A stretch of 64,000 nt of DNA from Natronorubrum halophilum. GTDB taxonomy: Archaea; Halobacteriota; Halobacteria; Halobacteriales; Natrialbaceae. Shown piece by piece: positions 26,055 to 35,511 of the stretch (positions are counted from its first letter, which is position 1; each line of letters opens with the position of its first letter). The stretch lies in assembly GCF_003670115.1 (NCBI RefSeq), contig NZ_QQTY01000001.1:1116001-1180000 (forward strand), in the 5' to 3' direction. A program made the position numbers and the translations under genes. The notes beneath the pieces were generated by a model. That model saw only the letters and a list, made by a program, of their open reading frames with translations, did not search any database and had not been told where the DNA came from.

Positions 26055-26447
26055 ATGCACACGCCGACGCAGGTGGCCCTCGATACGAGCGCGCTCATGA
26101 TGCCGGTCGAACTCGACGTCCGACTGTTCGACGAACTCGATCGGATCCTGAACTCGTTCGAACCCACGGCGCCACAGGCCGTTATCGAAGAACTCCGCCG
26201 CCTCTCGGAGAAAGGCGGGACGGAGGGAACAGCCGCAACCGTCGGTCACGACCTGGCAACCGAACGCTGCCTCGTCGTCGATACGGAGGCATCGTACGCC
26301 GACGATGCCCTGGTCGAACTCGCCCGCGAGGGCGTCGTCGACTACGTCGTTACGAACGATCGCCCGCTTTGCGACCGAGTACTCGAGGAGCGTGTACCGG
26401 TAATTGCATTACGCGGGAGAAACAAGTTAGCGATCACTCAACCATAG
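26055..26447 (+). CDS. PIN-domain protein (Fcf1/VapC9-like)
   Basis: A 130-residue PIN-domain protein. The first acidic residue is in VALDTSALMMPVELD, a middle Glu in AVIEELRRLSEK, and the terminal acidic cluster in YVVTNDRPLCDRV. PIN domains are Mg-dependent RNases. This conserved archaeal subgroup, always near aIF2-gamma and Rpo7 in my recollection, is thought to act in RNA maturation rather than as a toxin; no antitoxin gene is adjacent. It ends exactly at the base before the rpo7 ATG. Confidence 0.88.
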   Translation: MHTPTQVALDTSALMMPVELDVRLFDELDRILNSFEPTAPQAVIEELRRLSEKGGTEGTAATVGHDLATERCLVVDTEASYADDALVELAREGVVDYVVTNDRPLCDRVLEERVPVIALRGRNKLAITQP

Positions 26448-27017
26448 ATGTACAAACGGGTCAGACTAAAAGACACGGTAGAAGTACCACCGGAGGAACT
26501 CGGCGACGTCTCGCCGGACCTCGTGAAGCGACTGCTGCAGGACAAACTCGAAGGGCGGATGGACGAGGAGGTTGGCAGTGTCGTCTCCGTCACCGAGGTC
26601 CACGACATCGGTGAGGGGACGGTGCTACCGAACCGCCCGGGCGTCTACTACGAAGCCGATTTCGACGCCGTGACCTTCGATCCGCAGATGCAGGAAGTCG
26701 TCGACGGGACGGTCGTCGAAGTCGTCGAGTTCGGTGCCTTCGTCGGCATCGGCCCCGTCGACGGCCTGTTGCACGTCTCGCAGATCAGCGACGAGTACCT
26801 CGCCTTCGACGGCGAAAACCAGCAACTCGCATCGAACGAGTCCAGCCAGACGCTGGGGGTCGACGACGCCGTCCGGACGCGCATCGTCACCAAGAGCATC
26901 GACGAGCGCAACCCGCGCGACTCGAAGATCGGCCTGACGGCGAAACAGCCCGGTCTCGGCAAGCACGGGTGGCTCGAGGACGAACACGAGAGGCAGGAAG
27001 CGGCTGCGGGTGAATAA
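26448..27017 (+). CDS. rpo7: RNA polymerase subunit Rpo7 (E')
   Basis: A 189-residue subunit of the archaeal RNA polymerase stalk, paired with Rpo4. The N-terminal tip domain begins MYKRVRLKDTVEVPPEELG, and the S1 RNA-binding domain begins around residue 80 (DGTVVEVVEFGAFVGIGPVD, then GLLHVSQISDEYL). The stalk binds emerging RNA and helps open the promoter. It immediately follows the PIN gene and is 2 bp before spt4. Confidence 0.96.
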   Translation: MYKRVRLKDTVEVPPEELGDVSPDLVKRLLQDKLEGRMDEEVGSVVSVTEVHDIGEGTVLPNRPGVYYEADFDAVTFDPQMQEVVDGTVVEVVEFGAFVGIGPVDGLLHVSQISDEYLAFDGENQQLASNESSQTLGVDDAVRTRIVTKSIDERNPRDSKIGLTAKQPGLGKHGWLEDEHERQEAAAGE

Positions 27018-27019
27018 CG

Positions 27020-27217
27020 ATGGCCTCGGATCGACTCGTCTGTCGTGAGTGCCACCGGGTCAACGATCCGGACAACGAAACCTGCGACTCCTGTAACTCC
27101 TCGTCGCTGACCGAGGACTGGGCCGGCTACGTCGTCATCGCCCATCCCGAGGAGAGCGAAATCGCCACCGAGATGCAGGTAACCGAACCCGGCGCGTACG
27201 CGCTGAAAGTCCGGTAA
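27020..27217 (+). CDS. spt4: transcription elongation factor Spt4 (E'')
   Basis: A 65-residue zinc protein with C8-x2-C11 and C22-x2-C25 forming the zinc site, and the Spt5-binding strand near the end (EIATEMQVTEPGAYALKVR). Spt4 pairs with Spt5 to keep RNA polymerase processive. Its ATG is 2 bp after rpo7 and its stop 2 bp before the next GTG start, as in other archaeal operons. Confidence 0.95.
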   Translation: MASDRLVCRECHRVNDPDNETCDSCNSSSLTEDWAGYVVIAHPEESEIATEMQVTEPGAYALKVR

Positions 27218-27219
27218 CT

Positions 27220-27810
27220 GTGGCTCGCGACGACGAGCGGTCGTCGGAATCGGATCCCGCCGATCCCGACGAACAACTGCTGGTTCTCCCCGACGACCTC
27301 CGCCACGAACTCAAGGAGCCGATGGGGCCGATCGAAACCGACGCCGAGACGCTCCTCGAGGACGTCGACGGGCCACTGATCGCGGTCGGCGACGTCGTCA
27401 CCTACCATTTCCTGCAGGCGGGTCGCCCGCCGGACGTCGCGCTCGTCGACGAGCGAACCAAACGACAGGAGGTGGACGAAGAGATCCGCGAGACCGTCAC
27501 CGAAGCGACGCACCTCGAGGCCATGAACCCGCCCGCCGAGATTTCGGCGGCGGTGATCGAGGCGCTGCTCGAGGGACTCGCCCGCGAGGAACCGACCACG
27601 GTCCTCGTCGAGGGCGAGGAGGATCTGGTCGCGCTGCCCGCCATCGTCGCCGCACCAGAGGGTGCGAGCGTCGTCTACGGCCAACCCGACGAGGGGATGG
27701 TCCACGTGAAGGTGAGCGACGAGCACCGAGCCGAGATGCGTGCGCTGCTCGATCGGTTCGAGGGGGACACGGAGCGGTTTTGGAAACTGCTCGACCGGGA
27801 CGACGGGTAG
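27220..27810 (+). CDS. GTP-dependent dephospho-CoA kinase (DUF359)
   Basis: A 196-residue protein starting at GTG. It matches the archaeal DUF359 family, now known to phosphorylate dephospho-CoA with GTP in the last step of coenzyme A synthesis. Visible segments are AVGDVVTYHFLQAGRPPDVALVD, the TEATHLEAMNPPAEIS region, TTVLVEGEEDLVALPAIVAA and YGQPDEGMVHVKV. It is the last tightly spaced gene of the aIF2-gamma operon. Genes for S24e and S27ae, often nearby in archaea, do not follow here. Confidence 0.9.
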   Translation: MARDDERSSESDPADPDEQLLVLPDDLRHELKEPMGPIETDAETLLEDVDGPLIAVGDVVTYHFLQAGRPPDVALVDERTKRQEVDEEIRETVTEATHLEAMNPPAEISAAVIEALLEGLAREEPTTVLVEGEEDLVALPAIVAAPEGASVVYGQPDEGMVHVKVSDEHRAEMRALLDRFEGDTERFWKLLDRDDG

Positions 27811-27864
27811 TCGATGCCGTCGATTCGATCGTAATTATGTTTCTCGACCGCCTACTCGAGTTCG

Positions 27865-28632
27865 ATGAGAGACGACTCCGAGGCGAAACGGGCGGCCGCG
27901 TCGTCGTTCGACGTCGCCGCTGTCGACTACTTCGACAGCGACGTCCACAGGCAGGGAACCGATCTCGAACGGCTCGCGGACTGGTGTCGGGACGCGGACG
28001 AGGTGCTCGACGTCGCCACGGGCGCGGGACACGTCGCCGGTGCCGTAGCCGAGCGCGGCGTCTCGACCGTCGTCGCCGTCGACGCCTCGCGAGCGATGGT
28101 CGCGACCGCCGAACGGGAGTTCGACGGGGTTGCGGGCGCGATGGCCGACGCCGAGCGGTTACCGTTCGCCGCGAACTCGTTCGACGCCGTCTCGTGTCGA
28201 ATCGCGGCCCACCACTTTCCCGACCCGGAGGCGTTCGTCGCGGAGGTCGCCCGCGTGCTTCGTCCGGGCGGGACGTTCGCGTTCGAGGACAGCGTCGCGC
28301 CCGACGACGACGCGCTCGAGTCGTTTCTCGACCGCGTCGAACGGCTCCGAGATCCGACGCACGTCCGCTCGTACCGCACGGATCGGTGGTGCGAGTGGCT
28401 CGAGGAACGGGGATTCGTCGTCGAGGGGGTCCACCGTCTGAGGAAGACCCTCGAGTTCGATAGCTGGACGGCCGCGCAGTCGGTCGACGCCGACCGCCGG
28501 GCGGAACTCGAGTCGGTGCTGCTCGACGCCTCGCCGGCGGCGGCGTCGTTCTTCGAGATCGAGGCCGAAGACGGGACCGTCCGGTCGTTCGCGAACCTCA
28601 AGGCGCTCGTTCGCGCGACGCGAGTCGAGTGA
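27865..28632 (+). CDS. class I SAM-dependent methyltransferase
   Basis: A 255-residue Rossmann-fold methyltransferase of the UbiE/BioC-like methyltransf_11 type. Motif I is VLDVATGAGHVAGAVAERG, the acidic residue after strand 2 is in VVAVDAS, motif II-like RLPFAANSFDAVSCRIAAHH, and motif III VLRPGGTFAFED. The acceptor cannot be told; enzymes of this type methylate quinones or other small molecules. It lies 54 bp after the kinase gene. Confidence 0.87.
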   Translation: MRDDSEAKRAAASSFDVAAVDYFDSDVHRQGTDLERLADWCRDADEVLDVATGAGHVAGAVAERGVSTVVAVDASRAMVATAEREFDGVAGAMADAERLPFAANSFDAVSCRIAAHHFPDPEAFVAEVARVLRPGGTFAFEDSVAPDDDALESFLDRVERLRDPTHVRSYRTDRWCEWLEERGFVVEGVHRLRKTLEFDSWTAAQSVDADRRAELESVLLDASPAAASFFEIEAEDGTVRSFANLKALVRATRVE

Positions 28633-28681
28633 CGCGCCGAAGCGGAGCGGAGGTGGCGGGAAGGGGGTCGGGTCGGCGTTC

Positions 28682-29673
28682 TCACTCGAGGACGGTGTGC
28701 TCGAGGGTGCCGATCCCTTCGACCTTGAGTGCGACCGTATCGCCGTCCTCGAGCCACGTACCCAACTCGAGTCCACAGCCCCCACCCACGGTCCCGCTGC
28801 CAATGACGTCGCCGGGATGGAGCGTCTCGGACTGGGAGACGTGCGCGATGATATCGGAGAAGGAGTGGTACATCTCGTCGACAGTACCCTCGGACCAGAC
28901 CTCGCCGTCGATGCGGGCGGTCATGGAGGCCTCGAGGACGTCGATATCGCTCGCGGGAACGACGTACGGCCCGAGCCCGTTCGCGAAGTCCTTGCCCTTC
29001 GCCGGGCCGAGTCGCCCCTTCATCTCCGTTCCCTGGATATCGCGGGCGCTGAAGTCGTTGAACACGGTGTAGCCGGCGATGTAGTCTTCTGCGTTTTCAA
29101 CCGCGATATCCCGGCCTCGTTTGCCGATCACGGCCGCGATCTCGAGTTCGTAGTCCATGATCGACGAATACGCGGGCCACCGGATCGTTTCGCCCGGCGC
29201 GACGACGCTGTCGGCGTTGCCCTTGTAGTACACTGGCAACTCGTACCAGACGTCGTCGATCTCGCCGTCCGTGCTGTTTTGCACGTGCTCCTCGATGGCC
29301 ATGAAATCGCGCAGCGAGTTGGGGCGCGGAAGCGGCGCGAGCAGATCGTACTCGCCCGGTTCGTAGCGGATCTTCGCCCCGTCAGGGCAGCGCTCGGCGT
29401 CGGTCTCGGCCGCGTACTCGAGCGCTTCCCTCGCGTCGTCGATCGCCCGGTCGCCGCGCTCGAGGAAGGCGATCATCTCCGACGGGACGTGGGCGCGAGC
29501 GAGGTCGGTTCGGGTTCGCCCTCGGCCTCGAGTGTCGCGGCGTAAGCCGCGGTGAGATCAACGAGTGTGGCCTCCCCGGCAGCCACACCCTCGCTCTCGG
29601 CCGCCTCGGCCACGGCACCGATGCGTTCGACCGGGCCGACGGGGGTTCGCACCTCGAAGGTTGCGAGTTTCAT
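28682..29673 (-). pseudogene. fumarylacetoacetate hydrolase family gene, frameshifted
   Basis: Two adjacent frames make one FAH-family protein. The N-terminal part starts at 29673 (MKLATFEVRTPVGPVERIG) and runs to a stop near 29474. The catalytic part is open in another frame and includes ARAHVPSEMIAFLERGDRAI, then DYELEIAAVIGKRGRDIAVE, YTVFNDFSARDIQG and GDVIGSGTVGGGCGLELG, with the Mg-binding acidic residues. The frames meet near 29485-29500, around CTCGCGCCCAC on the coding strand, where one base (or four) seems lost. FAH enzymes hydrolyse or hydrate acylpyruvate-type compounds. The residual 264-residue frame could still be translated from its own ATG. It shares an ATGA overlap with the upstream cyclase gene. 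A sequencing error is the main alternative. Confidence 0.8.
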
Positions 29674-30494
29674 ACATCCGCACCTCTCCCGGCGCTCTCG
29701 ATAAAAGCGACAGGACGTACCCAGCCCGCACTCCCGTTCTCGATCTTGATGGGGAACGCAACGATCGGAATATCGGTCTTGCGCGGCAGTGCATCGAGGT
29801 TTGCCATCTTCTCGATCTGGCAGTACTCGACCTCGCGACCGGCGACGTGGGCCGGCCACAGCTCCGCCTCGTCACCGCTTTCGACGTAGCGCTCGCCCAT
29901 CGCGGTGAAGGGTTTGTCGAAGCCGTAGGCGTCCGTACCGATCACGTTCACGCCCCGTTCGACGAGGTATTTCGTTCCCTCGCCGCCCATGCCGGGGAAC
30001 TGCGTGAGGTAGTCGGGCGTGCCCCACAGCTCGTCGGCACCGGTCTGGATCAGGACGATCTCGCCGGGTGAGAGGTCGTGGCCGAGTTCGTCGAGCGCCG
30101 CCTCGAGGTCGGCCACCGAAATCTCCGCACCGGGCTCCATCCACCGGAAGTCGAGCACGACCGCGTTCCCGCGACACCACTCGAGGGGAATCTCCTCGAT
30201 CGTCTTCGCCGGTTCGCCGTCGACTTCGGGACCGTAGTGCCACGGCGCGTCGAGGTGGGTCCCCGCGTGGGGGATCACCTCGAGATCTTCCCAGGCCAAT
30301 CCCATCCCCTCGGGGAAGTCGCTCGCGTCGATATCGTGGCCGAGCGCCCGGAGATTCTGGGCGAGTCGCTCGGCCCCCACCTCGTGGTCGAACGCGTCGA
30401 TAGACGGCGGCATTGGTTCGCTCGGTGGACCGTCCTCGAGGCCGATGCTCAGGTCGATCAACGCGGTATCGTCGGCTGTCAACAGATCGCACAT
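29670..30494 (-). CDS. cyclase-family protein (kynurenine formamidase-like)
   Basis: A 274-residue metal-dependent hydrolase of the cyclase/KynB family. The signature H76-A-G-T-H80-L-D82-A-P-W-H86 provides the metal ligands, and DAYGFDKPF and GADELWGTPDY follow. Members hydrolyse formylkynurenine or related amides and esters. ATG 30494 is chosen; a GTG three codons upstream is possible. Its stop overlaps the start of the FAH-family gene by 4 bp (ATGA), so the two act together, probably in breakdown of an aromatic or cyclic compound; the pathway is inference. Confidence 0.87.
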   Translation of the reverse strand: MCDLLTADDTALIDLSIGLEDGPPSEPMPPSIDAFDHEVGAERLAQNLRALGHDIDASDFPEGMGLAWEDLEVIPHAGTHLDAPWHYGPEVDGEPAKTIEEIPLEWCRGNAVVLDFRWMEPGAEISVADLEAALDELGHDLSPGEIVLIQTGADELWGTPDYLTQFPGMGGEGTKYLVERGVNVIGTDAYGFDKPFTAMGERYVESGDEAELWPAHVAGREVEYCQIEKMANLDALPRKTDIPIVAFPIKIENGSAGWVRPVAFIESAGRGADV

Positions 30495-30582
30495 AGGAGT
30501 CACGATTCGGGGAACCCCATTTGAAAGTGTTTGCAGTGATGAGCGCTCGAGCAGCCGAGTCCGTCGGGGAAACGGAAAACCG

Positions 30583-32565
30583 TCACAACCCCCAGATGAG
30601 GACGATTCCGGCCGTCGTGACGAACGCCAGCAGGAACTGGAGCGGGCCGCCGACCTTGAGGAAGTCGGTGAACTCGTAGCCCCCGGGGCCGTACACCATC
30701 AGGTTCGTCTGGTACCCCACCGGCGTCATAAACGAGGTCGCCGAGGCGAACATCACCGCGAGCAGGAACGAGAACTCCGACGCGCCCAGACTCACCGCCG
30801 CATCGACGGCGACAGGGATCATCAACACGACCGTCGCGACGGGCGTGATGACGTTCGCGAGCAGCCCCGTGACGATGTAAAACAGTAACAATACGAGGAC
30901 GAGCGGAAGGACGTCCGCAGTCGAAACCAGGGCGCTCGCGATGATCTGCGAACCGCCGGTGGCCTCGAGGGCGATACCGAGCGGAATCACGCCCGCGAGG
31001 AGGAAAACGATGTTCCAGGAGACGGCGTCGTAGGCGTCGTTGATCGAGAGACAGCCGGTGACGACCATGAGGAACACGCCGGCGAACGCGGTGATCACGA
31101 TCGGCGCGACGTTCAACGCGGCCGCGCCGATGACCCCGGCCATGATCGCGATCGCGACCGGCGTTTTCGGCGACAGCGGGGCGACCTCCTCGAGATCGGC
31201 GTCCGTCAGTCGCTCGAAGGCGTCCTCGTCGACGAAGACCAAGTCGTTCGACGCGGAGAAGTGCTCGATCGCGTCGGGATCGGTCTGGAGCAAGAGGACG
31301 TCCCCGGCGGCGAATCGAACGTCTCCGAGGTCGGTCCGGAGCAGATCGCCCTCGCGGCGGATCGCCAGCACGGTCGTTCCGTAGAACTTCCGGACGTTCA
31401 TCTCGGCGAGTACTTCGCCGACGAACTCCGAGTCATCGGGGACGACCGCCTTGGCGAGAACGTCATCGCTGGGCGCGTTATCGAACGTCTCTTCGGTCAC
31501 TCGTTTCCGGACGAGCTGGCTCAGGTCCTGGTCCTCGACGAAGCGGTTGACCGCCTGGAGGCTGCCGTGGACCGTGAGAACGTCGCCCTCGCGGATGCGC
31601 TGATCGGACCTGACCGCGACGAACGACTCGGCCGCGGCATCGACCGGTTCCGCGGTCGTTTCGGTCCGGATCTCGCCGCCACGGCGGAGTCGCTGGTCGC
31701 CGGTCGCCTCGAGGTCTTCGTCGACGTCCCCACTGTCGTACTCGAGGACCTGCCGCTTCCGTTCCGTCTCGCCGTCCCGACGGAGCTGGAGGACGCGAAC
31801 GTTCGCGTCTGTTTGCGCCTCGAGGTCGCCGACGGTGAGCCCGACCGGTTTCGAATCGGAACGAACGCGGACCGCGGTGAGGTGGTCCTCGAGATCGAAC
31901 TCATCGACGGGGTCGGCGTCGACAGGGATCCGCGCGGGCGTCAGCCAGCGGCCGACGGTCCCGAGGTACGTGAGTCCGACCACGAGGATGACGAACCCGA
32001 GCAGCGTGAACTCGAACATGCCCAGCGACTCGCGGCCGAGGAGTTCGACGGCGAACTCGCTGGCGAGGAGGTTCGTCGAGGTCCCGATGAGGGTGAGGGT
32101 GCCACCGAGGATCGCCGCGTAGGAAAGCGGCAGGAGGAGTTTCGACGGCGAGATGCCGGTTTTCTCGGCGAGTTCGGAGATCATCGGGATGAAGACCGCC
32201 ACGACGGGCGTGTTGTTGATAACGCCCGCGAGCGGTCCGGTCGTACAGATCGTCGCCGCCAGCGCTCGCTTCTCACTGCCGTTCGTCACCGTTGCGAGGG
32301 AGAGTCCGAGTCGCTGGACCAGGCCCGTCCGCTGGATCGCCGCGCTGAGCATGTACATCGCGACGATCGTTATCGTCGCGGTGCTCGCAAAGCCCGAGAT
32401 CGCCGCCTGCGGGCCGACGCCCGTCAGCGGCTCGAGTGCGGCCAGCGAGACGATGATCCCGATCGCCGTCACGTCGTTCGGAAGCGCTTCGGTGACGAAC
32501 AACACGAGAGCGGCGAAAATTAGTCCGAAGACGACCAGCGCCCCGGTAGAAATCCCACCGATCAT
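30583..32565 (-). CDS. SLC13/DASS-type permease with two RCK-C domains
   Basis: A 660-residue membrane protein. Hydrophobic helices occur at both ends (about 1-205 and 465-660), flanking a soluble cytoplasmic middle with two RCK_C/TrkA-C-like domains (for example LTAVRVRSDSKPVGLTVGDL and EFVGEVLAEMNVRKFYGT ... RFAAGDVLLLQTDPD). The motifs NNTPVVAVFIPM and FASATSFMTPVGYQTNLMV are the paired substrate and sodium sites of the family. Likely an anion importer (sulfate or dicarboxylate), with the RCK domains sensing a ligand. Divergent from the next gene. Confidence 0.9.
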   Translation of the reverse strand: MIGGISTGALVVFGLIFAALVLFVTEALPNDVTAIGIIVSLAALEPLTGVGPQAAISGFASTATITIVAMYMLSAAIQRTGLVQRLGLSLATVTNGSEKRALAATICTTGPLAGVINNTPVVAVFIPMISELAEKTGISPSKLLLPLSYAAILGGTLTLIGTSTNLLASEFAVELLGRESLGMFEFTLLGFVILVVGLTYLGTVGRWLTPARIPVDADPVDEFDLEDHLTAVRVRSDSKPVGLTVGDLEAQTDANVRVLQLRRDGETERKRQVLEYDSGDVDEDLEATGDQRLRRGGEIRTETTAEPVDAAAESFVAVRSDQRIREGDVLTVHGSLQAVNRFVEDQDLSQLVRKRVTEETFDNAPSDDVLAKAVVPDDSEFVGEVLAEMNVRKFYGTTVLAIRREGDLLRTDLGDVRFAAGDVLLLQTDPDAIEHFSASNDLVFVDEDAFERLTDADLEEVAPLSPKTPVAIAIMAGVIGAAALNVAPIVITAFAGVFLMVVTGCLSINDAYDAVSWNIVFLLAGVIPLGIALEATGGSQIIASALVSTADVLPLVLVLLLFYIVTGLLANVITPVATVVLMIPVAVDAAVSLGASEFSFLLAVMFASATSFMTPVGYQTNLMVYGPGGYEFTDFLKVGGPLQFLLAFVTTAGIVLIWGL

Positions 32566-32793
32566 CGGCCGATCAGTCGGCGAGGATCGCCGAAAACTGG
32601 TCGCAACTGGGTCGGCGAGCGTTCGACGACGAACGCTACTGGCGTCGCGTTCACACTAACTCGAGTACGGACAACTCATAAAACAATATCTGTTCACCGG
32701 TCGGCGGACGCGTCCAGCGACGGACGATTCGAGGCCGTCCCGTGCGCGTCGTCTTCCGCGGATCGCCGGAACCCATCGGCGGCGTCTCGAGAA

Positions 32794-32802
32794 GGTATTT
32801 AC
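32794..32802 (+). promoter_or_regulatory. TATA element of the geranylgeranyl-reductase-type gene
   Basis: GGTATTTAC ends 23 nt before the ATG at 32826, consistent with a leaderless transcript, and supports that start over the longer frame beginning at 32742. Confidence 0.5.
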
Positions 32803-32825
32803 TCTCCGACGGAGTCCTACCGTAC

Positions 32826-33917
32826 ATGTACGATTTCGTCGTCGTGGGCGTCGGCCCGGCCGGGGCGCGCTTTTCGCGACGAGCCGCCGAAAACGGCTAT
32901 GACGTGCTCGCACTCGAGCAGGGAACGGTGGGGACGCCGCTCGCCTGTTCGGGGCACGTGAGTACGGACATCTGGGCGTTCACCGGCGAGGGCGCACGCG
33001 AGGAACTGTTCCAGAACGAGGTCTACGGCGCGCGCTTTCACGTCGGCGGGCCACACAGCGAGTCCTACCCGTTCTACAAGGACGAGGTCGCGTCGAACGT
33101 CATCGACCGCGTCGGACTGGACCGCCACCTCGCCGAGCTCGCGCGCGAGGCGGGCGCGGACGTCCGCGAGGAACACACCGTCACGGCGGTGACCGAGCGC
33201 CGCGATCGGGTCGAGGTCGTCGCCAACGGCCCCGACGGCACCGTCAGCTTCGAGGCGAAGATGCTCGCCGGCTGCGACGGCGCACGGTCCCGGGTTCGGG
33301 ACGAGCTTTCGCTCCCTCAGCCCGGCGAACTCCTCCACGGCGTGTTGGCGTTCTCCGAGGAGGACGACCACGAGAACTTCGTCGACGTCCACCTCACCGC
33401 GCCGACGTTCTTCGCGTGGCGCATTCCGCGCGGCGAGGCGGGCGTCGAGTACGGGCTGGCCGCGCCCCCGGGCGTCCAGGTCAACAAGCACTTCCGGGAA
33501 CTGATCGACGGCTACGAGATCGACGTCTCCCATCGCTGCTCGGGCGCGATTCCGATCGACCCGCCGGATCGCGTGACCAGCCGGCGGGCGTTTCTCATCG
33601 GCGACGCGGCAGCCCAGACCAAGCCCTTCACCGGTGGCGGCATCCTCTACGGCATGACCTGCGCCGACCACGCCGCTCGAGAGATCGACCCGGAACGTCC
33701 CGTGACGCTCGCGGCCTACGAACACGCCTGGCGCGACGACCTGGCGCGCGAGCAGGAACTCGGGCGCTACCTCCGCCGGGCCTACTCCTTCCCGGAACCG
33801 CTCCAGCACGTCGGCCTCGGCGCGCTCTCCGGCGAGATCGGTGTCCACATGGACCGCCCCACATCGCTCGTCTCGCCGACGCATCTCAAGGCGATGCTCT
33901 CGAGGCTTCGGTCGTGA
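32826..33917 (+). CDS. geranylgeranyl reductase family flavoprotein
   Basis: A 363-residue FAD-dependent oxidoreductase. The dinucleotide-binding G8-V-G10-P-A-G13 starts the protein, a second FAD motif reads LAGCDGARSRVRDEL, and FLIGDAAAQTKPFTGGGILYG is the family's third FAD motif. Archaeal members reduce isoprenoid double bonds of membrane lipids or precursors; others act on menaquinone. The start MYDFVVVGVG is supported by the TATA position. It is followed after 115 bp by a MATE exporter gene on the same strand. Confidence 0.88.
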   Translation: MYDFVVVGVGPAGARFSRRAAENGYDVLALEQGTVGTPLACSGHVSTDIWAFTGEGAREELFQNEVYGARFHVGGPHSESYPFYKDEVASNVIDRVGLDRHLAELAREAGADVREEHTVTAVTERRDRVEVVANGPDGTVSFEAKMLAGCDGARSRVRDELSLPQPGELLHGVLAFSEEDDHENFVDVHLTAPTFFAWRIPRGEAGVEYGLAAPPGVQVNKHFRELIDGYEIDVSHRCSGAIPIDPPDRVTSRRAFLIGDAAAQTKPFTGGGILYGMTCADHAAREIDPERPVTLAAYEHAWRDDLAREQELGRYLRRAYSFPEPLQHVGLGALSGEIGVHMDRPTSLVSPTHLKAMLSRLRS

Positions 33918-34032
33918 CGTCCCGCATTGGGACCGGGTAGTTGCGTTTTCGAGAGACGACCGCGCGGGACGCGTCCGATCGGCCGCGGCGCAGTCGACAG
34001 ACGGAAGACACCCGTCCCGAAACAGTCAGGGA

Positions 34033-35460
34033 ATGACGGGCCGGCAGGCGGCAGTCGAGTTGCTCGCGACGGCGCTCGAGCGCCTCGGAATTATCGACGC
34101 CGAGCGGTTCCGCCCGACTGTGGATCTGGCGTGGCCCCGGATCGTGACCGGCTTCGCGATCATGTCCAAGCAGACGGCGGACCTCGCGATGGTCGGGATC
34201 GCCGTCGGGATAGCGGGGACCGCGGGGCTGGCGTACGCGCTCGCGTTCTGGGAGATCGTGACGATGCTGGGGCTGGGACTCGCGGGCGGCACCGTGAGCC
34301 TCGTCTCGCAAAATTACGGCGGGGAGGAGACCGAACGCGCCTCGCTCGTCGTGAAACAGAGCATCCTGCTCGTGGTAGTACTCGCAGTGCCGGTCGTCGC
34401 CGTATTTCTCTGCTTCGCCGACTCGCTGATCGGCCTCTTGGGGGCCGAGGATGCGTCGCTCGAGCACGGGGCCACCTACCTCACGTTCGTCGCGCCGGCC
34501 GTCCTGTTCGAGATGCTGAACCTGATCGCCAGTCGAACCTACACGGGTGTCGGCGACACGTTCACGGAGATGATCGCCCGCGCGGGAGGTGCCGCGCTCA
34601 ACATCGTCCTCAGCGGCCTCCTCATCTTCGGCCTCGAGATGGGCGTCGCCGGAGCGGCGATCGGTACGACCGTTTCGACGGGGTTCGTGACGGTCGTCCT
34701 CGCCTGGGGAATGATCGGCCGATCCTACGGCGCGCTCGGCATGGAACCCAGCCCGGTTCCCGTGACCGCATCGGGGTCGTGGCTCGAGCCGTCGCTAATG
34801 AGGCAGGTGATCGAGATCTCCGCGCCGGAGATCGGCCGGCGGCTCGCGCAGGGAATCGTCGTCTTCCCGCTGCTGTGGATCGCCGCCACGTTCGGCCCGG
34901 TGGTCGTCACGGCGCTCGAGGTCGGCCGTCGGGTGCGGGGCTTGATCAACAGCATCAACTGGGGGCTCTCGCTGGCCTCGAGTTCGCTCGTCGGCCAGCA
35001 CCTCGGGTCGAACGACGAGGCGGAGGCGGGCGCCTACGGTGCGGCGATTATTCGGCTCTCGATCGTGTTGTACGCCGGACTGGCCGTGGTGGTCGTCGTC
35101 TTCGCGGAACCGATCGCGAGCCTGTTCGTCACGGGTCCCGAGGAGGCCGCACAGGCGGCGACGTTCGTCGCCGTCGGCGCGATCAGTTCGATCAGCTACG
35201 GTATCGACGGGGCCGCAGCGGGCGCGCTTTTGGGTGCCGGCGACACCCGGTTACCGTTCGTCGCCTCCCTGGTCGGCCGGTACGGCTTCGCGCTCCCGGC
35301 GGCCGCGCTCGGATTAGTCACGCCGCTCGGGATCGGAGCGCTCTACCTCGCCTTGTTGCTCGAGACGACCGTGCCGGCCGGAGTTAACTACTGGCTGTTC
35401 CGACGCGGCCGCTGGAAGGCCGTGAGTCGTCGGTATCGGCCGTCGTCAGAGGCGAGTTGA
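34033..35460 (+). CDS. MATE-family efflux transporter
   Basis: A 475-residue protein with about 12 membrane helices in two homologous halves. Family features include the N-terminal RIVTGFAIMSKQTADLAMVG, QNYGGEETERA at the end of a helix, and ASRTYTGVGDTFTEM, with the second-half counterpart GALLGAGDTRLPF. MATE proteins export cations, drugs or lipid-linked compounds using a Na or proton gradient. MTGRQAAVELL is taken as start; the upstream frame is Arg-rich. Confidence 0.9.
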   Translation: MTGRQAAVELLATALERLGIIDAERFRPTVDLAWPRIVTGFAIMSKQTADLAMVGIAVGIAGTAGLAYALAFWEIVTMLGLGLAGGTVSLVSQNYGGEETERASLVVKQSILLVVVLAVPVVAVFLCFADSLIGLLGAEDASLEHGATYLTFVAPAVLFEMLNLIASRTYTGVGDTFTEMIARAGGAALNIVLSGLLIFGLEMGVAGAAIGTTVSTGFVTVVLAWGMIGRSYGALGMEPSPVPVTASGSWLEPSLMRQVIEISAPEIGRRLAQGIVVFPLLWIAATFGPVVVTALEVGRRVRGLINSINWGLSLASSSLVGQHLGSNDEAEAGAYGAAIIRLSIVLYAGLAVVVVVFAEPIASLFVTGPEEAAQAATFVAVGAISSISYGIDGAAAGALLGAGDTRLPFVASLVGRYGFALPAAALGLVTPLGIGALYLALLLETTVPAGVNYWLFRRGRWKAVSRRYRPSSEAS

Positions 35461-35511
35461 GGTCAGCAGTCGGGTCGCATCGCAGACGACGTACGACCGA
35501 GCGGGCGCGGC

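Noticed and set aside
26055-26447. PIN protein as a VapC toxin of a toxin-antitoxin pair
   Set aside because: No antitoxin gene is adjacent, and the gene is locked in the conserved aIF2-gamma/rpo7 operon, so a housekeeping role is more likely.
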